DNA of 64,000 nucleotides from Tritrichomonas musculus (Eukaryota; Parabasalia; Tritrichomonadida; Tritrichomonadidae), in NCBI GenBank assembly GCA_039105265.1, contig JAPFFF010000017.1, positions 1,240,001 through 1,304,000 on the forward strand, in the 5' to 3' direction. Numbering within the stretch: the stretch's first letter is position 1; each line of letters opens with the position of its first letter. Below the pieces are notes generated by a model. The model was given only the letters and a program-made list of their open reading frames with translations. It was not told the DNA's origin and did not search any database. Below, piece after piece: positions 39,301-49,400 of the stretch. A program made the position numbers and the translations under genes.

Positions 39301-39588
39301 ATTAATCATCGTAGGATTATATTTGTAAGAAAAAAGTTGAAATCGTTCTTTGTATTTCGATCCATTAAATATTTGATTTATCATTTCATTTATTACATCA
39401 TATGTTGTGTTTAAAGCGAACGATCCATGGGTCCTAGGATGAAAGTATAAATATCTGAAAGAATTTGCTAGCACTTGATCTTGCTTGTAATTAAAAAGAG
39501 ATGGAAAAGAATATCCTCTCAAGTAACTATTGATGATATAGCATTGAAGAAATATGAGTAAAAATGAGAGGATAAATTGATATTTCAT
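36373..39588 (-). CDS. ERMP1-like M28-family membrane protein, probably without protease activity
   Basis: 1071 residues. Signal-anchor helix at 4-20, a luminal M28-like domain to about 410, eight or so membrane helices between 425 and 820, and a luminal C-terminal domain, the plan of ER metallopeptidase 1. The M28 zinc site is partly kept: D169 (in ACRVD), D179 (in TYDSS), E216-E217 (in TGCEEF) and H377 (in LLHSTRSD). The first ligand, normally His in HxD, is R167, and the acidic ligand before GVG is replaced (LSGFGVG, S241). Loss of two ligands argues for a pseudoenzyme, perhaps a chaperone or scaffold in the ER. GAA1 of the GPI transamidase is another M28-like membrane protein without zinc, but the C-terminal luminal domain favours ERMP1. 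Confidence 0.75.
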   Translation of the reverse strand: MKYQFILSFLLIFLQCYIINSYLRGYSFPSLFNYKQDQVLANSFRYLYFHPRTHGSFALNTTYDVINEMINQIFNGSKYKERFQLFSYKYNPTMINSHNSFKLYTIRTDLNSSIFYFHKIDNSSDILNFPNNQNNKKIRRKNVFQNKKTIKEIYYHNNTKPLLIACRVDTNPLSPSTYDSSIHLYAILESIRQIFENREIIDNIKHDFVFVFTGCEEFNQLGAKNLMKEAFKDGGYYLFLSGFGVGRPFTLFSQSNKSSSVLQALSKVKRLPLVSFIGEVENMITLIKGKSFSMSKIKGSNNYQNDHNAKSRSRKSIDTRNLSNETDILSFLKKQGNAKEIQNYKRRFNYVNDATRFRKNKNMSGAELSFIGSPLLHSTRSDIDNDEHNLKNVYLVVDCILQFLTNFDTKAKEKEDIEKEDSLIAFGVSPFVVLIKKETLIFISQILIILFCVYLVFYVSMQTVCNYFYFDSVSKEAISKDNEKNTEKCKSIEKVTSIKCFYSILKNEFSFIFLYVFALLLTFLCHLAFVFLLSVVNPASFIVRPMFCLCLIVITIFSIFNSILYKLVHKNKGPNFNFHSDIDWHFLQVVYLTALLIAFKRFDFEVLIVVTAAVYIFFQVLPMHKYVKWLPVLSSLVILSPCVFTYVLLYQPFSLDCQDLPIFFGDVVPFIFIFIFSVHMSVFTLPLYFTLEIQRDDKKKKYHLSAFSQIYFLVKRIKFYQNIFSDHKSENQSNEKSIKSKDDVNIKTSKENVTNNKVVADDDSAEKPVNEPSNWKLIIEKFCSARKIFVLTISIFSYFIFKSPPFSLDFPIKGTFSHYFYKKSETSEISFIPKNGRRTIPFIWKTISKSSTDIKYVYNYQRRLLSDPGPAFVKSFSNSTLPFFFTHWPIFLSSSIQNDGSLDKYSSSEDENEDKSDENYGLKLRPKMVRKIQINLFNISPNIDFVYFIFNCNSNFKWNQCVDRRIKLIHPLDLSTISCLSEEEKLFLPFLSNSGDTVFRIGSFVGSVKRMVPLFEINVTKNSPIKLTIAYQSFIETKELKDFKTRFNRFAINEVNENEITQTVFIQTQMI

Positions 39589-40261
39589 TTTTTTTTAATT
39601 TTATATCAAAATTTTTTGAGGGATTCAATTGAAATTGAAAATCATTTATATTTTGTCACAACATATATTTATAATGTATATTAATAATTCAATTTCACGA
39701 GCAAATGTTTAAAGACATGAATCAATAAATGAAAAATTTCACATTTTTTCTCTCAAAAATTCAAAAAAGTAGAATATAATCGGCTGTGAATAAAAAAACA
39801 GTTTATGTTTTTTTTTTGACATCAAGGGCAAAGATGATAAATCAACTTTTTCAATTTATAAACTATTCAATTCGTTAAATACACCAGTTTACCTTATTTT
39901 TTGCTTTAATAAATAATCTAAACTTCATCTTATTATATATTGTACAGAATCAATAAAGCTACTGAATTATTTTGAGGGCAGACATTTTATAATTTCTGCC
40001 ATATTAATAATTAGCAACATTATTTGAATATCCTAAAAAAAAAAATAAAACAATAAGCAGTTATTTTAAAAACTAAAACATTTTTTTTTTTTTATATCTG
40101 AAAGATAAGATTAGTAAATTATAGTATATAATTAAATAATAAAACTTGTTTCAAATAACATTTTTTTTAAAAAAATCATAAATATTTATATAATATAAAA
40201 CGGAATTAATGATTTGAATTCGATAAATTCTTATTTTCATTTTCACAATTTTAGCTACTAA
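39589..40261. other. AT-rich gap between two minus-strand genes
   Basis: 3' flank of the giant repeat gene and promoter side of the ERMP1-like gene is on the other side. Long A and T runs; nothing else seen. Confidence 0.4.
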
Positions 40262-43200
40262 TTATTTCTTACTTTTTTTACCAAATAACGTAGAAAAGAA
40301 ACCTCTCCCTTTTTTATTTTCTGTTTCATCTTTCTTTTTCATCGAACGAGATAATCTTAATTTTTTATTTTTTTCTTTTTCTGCGGCAATTTCACTCTCT
40401 ACTTCATCATTTAGATCTTTGAGTAATTCTTCACCGCCTTCTTCTTCGTTTTCACTGTCGTCAGCTTCTTCTTCTTTCTTGATATCAGAATTTGCATCTT
40501 TTTCTTCTTTACCTTCTTCTTTGTCTTCTTTGGTTTCATCTTTATCTTCTTTACCTTCTTCTTTGTCTTCTTTACCTTCTTCTTTATCTTCTTTACCTTC
40601 TTCTTTGTCTTCTTTACCTTCTTCTTTGTCTTCTTTACCTTCTTCTTTGTCTTCTTTACCTTCTTCTTTGTCTTCTTTACCTTCTTCTTTATCTTCTTTG
40701 GTTTCATCTTTATCTTCTTTGGTTTCATCTTTATCTTCTTTACCTTCTTCTTTGTCTTCTTTACCTTCTTCTTTGTCTTCTTTACCTTCTTCTTTATCTT
40801 CTTTGGTTTCATCTTTGTCTTCTTTGTCTTCACCTTTTCCTTCTTTACTGTCTTTTACATCATCATCTTTGCCTTTGTGATGATGGCGATGGTGACCAGA
40901 GGACGACTTCATGTGCTTCTTTTTGCGATGCTCGTGACCTTTCTTCTTTGAGCTTTCTTTGGACTTACTTTCACTTTCTTCTGGCTGGATTGTTTCTGCT
41001 TCATCTTTCGCGTCTTTCTTTTCAGTTTCATCAGTTTCGTCTTTCTTTTCAGTTTCACCTGTTTCGTCTTTCTTTTCAGTTTCATCTGTTTCGTCTTTCT
41101 TTTCAGTTTCACCTGTTTCGTCTTTCTTTTCAGTTTCATCTGTTTCGTCTTTCTTTTCAGTTTCACCTGTTTCGTCTTTCTTTTCAGTTTCATCAGTTTC
41201 GTCTTTCTTTTCAGTTTCACCTGTTTCGTCTTTCTTTTCAGTTTCACCTGTTTCGTCTTTCTTTTCAGTTTCATCTTTCTTCTCTGATTCTCCAGTTTCA
41301 TCTTTCTTTTCAGTTTCATCTTTCTTCTCTGTTTCATCTTTCTTTTCAGTTTCATCTTTCTTTTCAGTTTCATCTTTCTTCTCTGTTTCATCAGTTTCAT
41401 CTTTCTTTTCAGTTTCATCTTTCTTCTCTGTTTCATCTTTCTTTTCAGTTTCATCTTTCTTTTCAGTTTCATCTTTCTTCTCTGTTTCATCAGTTTCATC
41501 TTTCTTTTCAGTTTCATCTTTCTTCTCTGTTTCATCTTTCTTTTCAGTTTCATCTTTCTTTTCAGTTTCATCTTTCTTCTCTGTTTCATCAGTTTCATCT
41601 TTCTTTTCAGTTTCATCTTTCTTCTCTGTTTCATCTTTCTTTTCAGTTTCATCTTTCTTTTCAGTTTCATCTTTCTTCTCTGTTTCATCAGTTTCATCTT
41701 TCTTTTCAGTTTCATCTGTTTCATCTTTCTTCTCTGTTTCATCAGTTTCATCTTTCTTCTCTGTTTCATCTTTCTTTTCAGTTTCATCTTTCTTTTCAGT
41801 TTCATCTTTCTTTTCAGTTTCATCTTTCTTTTCAGTTTCATCTTTCTTCTCTGTTTCATCAGTTTCATCTTTCTTTTCAGTTTCATCAGTTTCATCTTTC
41901 TTTTCAGTTTCATCAGTTTCATCTTTCTTCTCTGTTTCATCTTTCTTCTCTGTTTCATCAGTTTCATCTTTCTTTTCAGTTTCATCTTTCTTTTCAGTTT
42001 CATCTTTCTTCTCTGTTTCATCAGTTTCATCTTTCTTTTCAGTTTCATCTTTCTTTTCAGTTTCATCTTTCTTTTCAGTTTCATCTTTCTTCTCTGTTTC
42101 ATCTTTCTTCTCTGTTTCATCAGTTTCATCTTTCTTTTCAGTTTCATCTTTCTTCTCTGTTTCATCAGTTTCATCTTTCTTTTCATCCACATCATCAACT
42201 TTAGTTTCTTCATCTCTCTTATCTTTAGCTTCCTCATCTTCCTTGTTTTTATCTTCTTCATCTTTCTTTACTTCACCACTGTCCTCTTTACCACTCTTTC
42301 TGTGATGGTGATGATGACCTGACGATTTTCTATGCTTGCCTTTTGCCTTTTCATCTTTTTCTGCATCTTCATCATTGCCATCCTCGTCACTTTTCTTTTT
42401 ATGGCGATGATGATGACGCCCAGATGACTTTCTATGCTTTTTACCATCTTTTTCACTTGCATCATTATTTTCAACATCAGCATCAGGACCTTCATTTTCA
42501 TCTTTATTATCTTCATCATTTTCATCTTTATTTTCTTCCTTATTTTCATCGCCATCTTTATCTTTATCTTTATTATTTTTGAACAAGTTTTTAACTTTGG
42601 CAAAGAATCCATGTTTCTTTTTAGCTTTCTTTTTAGCTTCTTCAGCCTTCCTTTTAGCTTCTTCTTCAGCCTTCCTTTTAGCTTCTTCTTCAGCCTTCCT
42701 TTTAGCTTCTTGCTGCTTGACTAATTTTTGATCTTTTCTCCTCAATATTTTAATACGAATTTCTTCTCTTTTTAGTTCTTTCTCTTCTTTTCTTTCTCTT
42801 CTCTTTTCAGTTAATTGGTATTTCCATTTTATATATTCTTGATCTCGATTCTTTTGTGAATTAGCAACTTTTTCTAATAGAACGTAATCTTCTTCTATTT
42901 CTCTATTATAAATTTTCATTAGTTTTTCAGGCGCTTTGTATTCAACGTGAGGATGCGGTGAAGGAGGAATTTCATCATCCTCATCTTCATCGACATTTTC
43001 ATCTTCTCTTGCATCATCATCATTATTATTGGCAGCTTCATCTTCATCCTCATCTTCATCTTCTTCATCGTCATCACCACCAAAAAGTTTATTCATTAAA
43101 TCTTTATTTTTATTTTTCTCATCATCATCATCGACTTTTTCAGAAATATCAGCTTCTTTCTCTTCTTTTGCATCTTTCTTGTCTTTGTCAGTTATGCCGT

Positions 43201-43379
43201 CTTCATTCTTTTCTTCTTCTTCTTCTTCAGCAATGATAATTGGATCATCCGCATGCTCATACCTAGGTATCAAAAGTAATTTAAGCTTGTTGCCATGAAT
43301 TTCAATCTCTTTTGTTTCAATAGTGATCGTTTCTTCATGAAACTCTTCTTCAACAAACGGTTCTTCTTCTAAATTGAAG

Positions 43380-43410
<31 letters not shown>

Positions 43411-46400
43411 TCTTCTTCTTTTCCTTTTCGTCTTTCTTCTTCTTTTCCTTTTTGTCTTTCTTCTTCTTTTCCTTTTTGTCTTTCTTCTTCTTTTCCTTTT
43501 TGTCTTCTTCTGATTTCTTGGATTTGCCTTTGCCGTGATGCCCTGGCTTTTTATCATCGGTGGATTCTTCTTCGTCTTTAGCATCATCAGCTTTATCTGT
43601 CTTTTCTTTCCCTGCTTCAGATCCTCCTCCTCTACTAATTACTTCTCCTTCTACTTTATCTCCTTCTTCTTTTTCTACTTTATCGCCTTCTTCTTTTTCT
43701 ACTTTATCTCCTTCTTCTTTTTCTACTTTATCTCCTTCTTCTTTTTCTACTTTATCGCCTTCTTCTTTTTCTACTTTATCTCCTTCTTCTTTTTCTACTT
43801 TATCTCCTTCTTCTTTTTCTACTTTATCTCCTTCTTCTTTTTCTACTTTATCGCCTTCTTCTTTTTCTACTTTATCGCCTTCTTCTTTTTCTACTTTATC
43901 GCCTTCTTCTTTTTCTACTTTATCGCCTTCTTCTTTTTCTACTTTACCGCCTTCTTCTTTTTCTACTTTATCGCCTTCTTCTTTTTCTACTTTATCGCCT
44001 TCTTCTTTTTCTACTTTACCGCCTTCTTCTTTTTCTACTTTATCGCCTTCTTCTTTTTCTACTTTATCGCCTTCTTCTTTTTCTACTTTATCGCCTTCTT
44101 CTTTTTCTACTTTATCGCCTTCTTCTTTTTCTACTTTATCGCCTTCTGTTTTTTCTAGTTCTTTTCCTTCTTTGTCCGCTTCGCTTTTGGCTTTGGATTC
44201 TCCATCTTTATGCGCTTTGGAATCATCAGCTTTTGCAGCTTCTGGTTCGCTTTCTTTGCGCTTGCCTGTTTCTTCATCTTCTGCTTTGGATTCTTCTTCA
44301 CTGCTAGAATAAGATTCTTCCTCTTTATTTGCTTTAGAGTCATCTTTATCGACTTTTTCTGCGCCTGCGTCTGGCTCTCCAATTTCACCTTCTTTAGACT
44401 CAGGCTTGTCATCTTTGTGCTCTTTGGAATCATCTTTCTTATCAATTTTTCCTTTGTCAGCATCAACTTCTCCTTCATCATGCGCCTCGGATTCCTTTTC
44501 TTTGCCAGTCTCTTCCTTACTTGACTCAGACTCTCCTTCCTTGTCTGCTTTATCTACTTTCGCTTCTCCAGCTCCTCCTTCATCATGCGCTTCAGCGTCT
44601 TTTGTTTTGTCAGCTTCTCCTTCACTGTGAGTTTCAGCTTTCATTTCACCAGGCTCTTCTTTGCTTGATTCTGGACCTTCTTTTTTACTTGCTTCAGATT
44701 CTCTTTCACTGGCGTCTTTTGCTTCATCGGCTTCTTCTTTACTCGACTCTGGCTCTTCTTTTTCATGCGCTTTAGAATCATCAGCTTTGTCGATTTTGGC
44801 TTCGCTTGCTTCAGGATTTCCTTCAGATTTAATGGCTCCTTCATCTTTGGCCTCCGACTTTTCTTCTTTATGAACATCAGCTTCAGTTTTTGCAACATCT
44901 TCTGATTTTGATGATTCATCTTTTTCTTCTTTGCTTGAATCAATTTTTATTTCTTTACCCGATTCTGAATCTTTTTCTATACTTGATTCTGAATCTTTCT
45001 CTTTGCTTGATTCTGAATCTTTCTCTTTGCTTGATTCTGATTCTTTTTCTTTGCTTGATTCTGATTCTTTTTCTTTGCTTGATTCTGATTCTTTCTCTTT
45101 GCTTGATTCTGATTCTTTTTCTTTGCTTGATTCTGATTCTTTTTCTTTGCTTGACTCTGATTCTTTCTCTTTGTCTGGATTAATAATTATTCCTTTACTT
45201 TCGTCATTTTTGCTTTCAATTGCCCCCTTTTCTTTTTTGTTCAAATCAGAACTTTCTTTTTCTCTATCTGAATCATGCTTTTTATCTTTGTTTGCTTCCG
45301 ATCCGCTTTCTTTTTCTGGCTTGACTTCAGTTTCTTTATTCGTCTCTGCCCCCTTTCCATTGCTTGATTGAGAGCTCATGTCTCCTTCGTGTAGTTCGAA
45401 TTTCACTACTTCACTTGATTCAGAGCTCATGTCTTCTTTGCTTTTTTCAAATCTCACTTCGTTACTTGACTCAGAGCTTTCATTTTCATTTCCTTCATTT
45501 ATTTCAGGTTCTTTATCTGCTTTAGGATCAGCTTTTTTGCTTGACTCAGAACTTTCAACTTTTCGTGGCTTTGAATCTTCTTCTTTACTTGATTCTGATT
45601 CACCTTCTTTACTTGGTTTAATATCAACTTCTTTATTTATTTCAGAATCTTCTTCTTTACTTGATTCTGATTCACCTTCTTTATGCAAAGTGAAACTTAC
45701 TTTAGCTGATTCAGAATTCTCATCATTACTAGATTTAGAAGAATCGTTGTCTATTATTTCAGCATCACTCTTTTTTACTTTAGATTTATCTTCATCTTTG
45801 GCATCGATTTGATTGTTTTCTAGGATTTCTTTATAATTTTCATCTTGCTTGATAGATCTAAAAGGAAATTCTTCAACTTCCTCTTCCTCTTCTTCTATTT
45901 GAATTATTTCATCATTTAAGACAACAAAGTCTTCGCTTTCATTCATTTTCTCTATTTTAGAAACAGAAGATTTCCTTGAAACTTTCTTTGTTCTTTGACT
46001 ACCTTTTGGCGAAGCAGAACGAGTTGGTTTTCTAGCAAGAACATCATCATTTAATTCATTCGCTTTTCTTCTTGAAGCAGACGATTTTCTAACTTTAGGC
46101 GATGATGAACGAGCTGATTTTCTCAAAGGTCTATCATCAATTATATCATCATTTAATTCATTTGCTTTTCTTCTTGAAGCAGACGATTTTCTAACTTTTG
46201 GTGATAATGAACGAGTTGATTTTCTCAAAGGTCTATCGTCAATTATATCATCATTTAATTCATCAAATGATGACTTCCTTGATCTTCGACTTTGCCTTTT
46301 AATTTCAGAAGGTTTAACTTTTTGAATCATTTGTTGTTGTTCGTCATCAAGATATGCATTTCTAGAAACAGATGACTTCCTACGATTTCCTGTTCTTCTT

Positions 46401-49400
46401 TGTGCATTTATTCCAGGCGATTTTGAACGAGTAATTTTCTTGTTGCTTAAATTTTGATCAAGTTTGCTTGCACTTGTTCTCGGAACGGATAATTTTCTAT
46501 TAATTCTCTTTTTCTTTTGCATTTGAATATTTTCATCATCTTCAAAAGCTGGAGATGTTGATCTTCTTATTTTTCTAACTCGTCGTGGCGGTTCAAATTC
46601 ATCGATTTCTTCAACTGAAGAGTAAATTGGCTGTTTATTTTTGGTTTTAGTAATCGATGATTTTCGACTAGTTCTCTCTTTAACGTTCTCATTCAATGGT
46701 GTCGATTTCCTTGATGATCGAGAACTTCTTTTTCTTTCAATAAAATTTCCATCATCATCATAATTTTCAACTTCATTTAAATTTTCTCTTTGACTTTGAA
46801 TATTTGAAGTTTTACGTGATGATTTCGAAGGTTTATTAAAATTTACATCATCTTCAATATTGGGTGAATTGACTACTTTACGTGACGGTTTTTTCCTCCT
46901 TGAAGATGATTCTATATTAAAATTTATATCAATATCTTCATTTTCATTATCATCACTAAAAACTATTCCAATGTCAGCGAGCAAGTCATTTTTTTTACTT
47001 GCTTTTTTGGGATTTGTTTTAGTTTGACCAGAAATTTCTTTATTTGATCTTTTTACTTTTAAATTCTTAGAACTTGGAAGGTTTTCATTTTGATCATCAT
47101 ATTCATCATTAATGTTTTGATTAATTTTATTTGCTTTAGATAATGATGATCTTTTACTAATTGGCTTTTGATTTGGTAAATTTGTTTTGGATGCCGCTGT
47201 ACGGGTCGATTTGGATTTCTGATTATTATCATAGTTTTGCTCTTCATTATCATATTGATTAATTAGATTTCTGTTCTTTTTAGGCGATTGTGTTGGCGAT
47301 GTTTTTCGTATTGTATTTTTTTCTTCATCATCTACATTAGATGACTTCCTGCTGTTTTTAACAGGCGATCTAGAACGTTTTGAACGTGGTTTGAACATGT
47401 CAACATCGTTTTGTTCTTCAAATTCAAAATCAGATTCATTTTGAACTTCCAATGTCATTGCTTTTCTAATATTTTGCTGCTTACTTGTCGGTGATGGCGT
47501 GCGTTTCGAATTTTTCTTATTGATAACAACATTTTCTTCATCATTTTGAATTTGATTCATTTTGTTTGCTTTCGGAGCAGATGGTTTTCGCCCATTTTGA
47601 ACTTGCTTTCGAACATTTGCTTTTGGTGATGCTCTACGTACCGATTGGGCTTTATTAACTTGTTCATCATCATTATTAAGCTCGTTCATGTATCTTGCTT
47701 TTTGCGATTTAGAGATTGGTGATCTTTTACGATTTGTTGTTTGAGCCTCATTGTTAGCAGCTTTTGGTGATTTTGAACGAGTTGTTCGCGTTCTTGATTT
47801 ATAATATTGTTCTTGAACAACTTTTTCTTCTTCTTCTTCTTCATTATTATCAAATACTTGATTGTTTAATTTCTTTGTTTTGGAAACAGAAGATTTCTTA
47901 GAAATTTTAGTTCTAATGTTATCTTGCTCATCGATCAGATCGTCAAGATTTTGACTATTTTTTCTTATTTTTGCTGAGAGATTTGATCCAGATGATTTTC
48001 TAGGAATTCGTTTTTGCTTTGTTGAATTGGCTTTATTGATAATTTGCTCATCATCTTGATTTTGATAATTCTTCTTTGCTTTAGGTGCAGAAGGTTTCCT
48101 GGTACTTTTAATTTGCTTTTGCGAATTTGTTATCTTATTTTTAGATTTATAATTCTGTTCTTCATATTCTTCATCGTTGTTATAATCACTCATCACTATT
48201 CCTATCTGAGCTAGTAAGTCATTTGTATCATCTTTTTTAGATGGTTTCTTCTTTGCTGCTTGAGGTAAATTCATCTTTTTCTTTTGTGATAAGCCAGGCT
48301 TCTTAACTTTCGGTAATAAGTATTTAGGAGAGATTTCTTCTTCATTAGTTTCTTCGTTACTTTCATCAAATCCATATTCTACAGAACCAGAACTTGATGG
48401 TTCAATGAAATTTTTGGATTTGTTAAATTCAATTATTGTTGGCTCCTCATCTTCATCTTCGCCTTCATCTTCAACTTCATCACTTTCAGAGACTAAATAC
48501 TTAATCTTATTCATATCGTTAAACTGCTTAGGCTTTTTCCTAGGAGAATCATCAGAATCATCAGAATCATCACTAAAATCGTATTTATTTGATTTACTTC
48601 TTTTTGATTGAGTATTATAATCTTCTTGGCCTTCCCTATATTTGTTTTTATTTACTTTTCCTCTCTTGTTTGGAAGATTGAGGTTTTCCTGATCTTCACT
48701 GATATCTTGCTGGATATACTTGCTTTTGGTTGGTTTGACTTTTTTCGCTGGTGAATAATTATATTCTGAATATTCGTTTATTTCTTGCTGATTATTTTTA
48801 TTTTTACTTGGTTTTGCTTTCCTCTTTGGAGAATTATAATCATCAATATCTTCATTTGATTCTTGTTGATTATATTTGCTTTTATTCTTTCTCTTTGAAC
48901 TATTAAACTCTTCTTCTTGGTCTTCATTTAACTCTTGTTGGTTATTTTTACTTTTATTCTTTTTCTGTTGAATATAATTTTCTTCTTGTTCTTCATTTGA
49001 TTCTTGTTGATTATATTTATTTTTATTCTTTTTCTTCGGAACATTATATTGCTCTTCTTGATTTTCGACTGATTCTTGCTGATAATATTTGTTTTTATTT
49101 CTTTTCTTTGTATCATTAAACTCTTGATCTTGGTTTTCATTTGATTCTTGCTGATTATATTTATTTTTATTCTTTTTCTTCGAATCATTATGCTGCTCTT
49201 CTTGATCTTCGCTTGATTCTTGCTGATTATATTTATTTCTATTCTTTTTCTTTGTATCATTGATTTCTTGTTCTTGGTCTTCATTTGATTCTTGTTGATT
49301 ATATTGATTTTTGCTTGCTTTAGATTTTTTCTGTTGAGGATTATAGTCTTCATGATCTTCATCGTATTCCTGCTGCTGCTTGATATTTCTCTTACTTGGC

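Noticed and set aside
40492-42204. Long plus-strand open frames opposite the ETEKKD array (up to 570 codons, Leu/Phe/Ser-rich)
   Set aside because: They are mirror images of three-base-periodic repeats on the minus strand: stops cannot arise while the unit lacks them. The peptides (SFFSVSSVSS, FHLSFQFHLS) are simple translations of the complement.
43535-44312. Plus-strand frames opposite the EKEEGDKV array reading as hydrophobic FFFFYFIA repeats
   Set aside because: Same cause: an antisense shadow of a 24-bp array. They look like membrane helices only because GAA/AAG complement to TTC/CTT.
40500-45200. CRISPR-like appearance of regular repeats
   Set aside because: Repeats are directly tandem, without spacers, and code a continuous protein.
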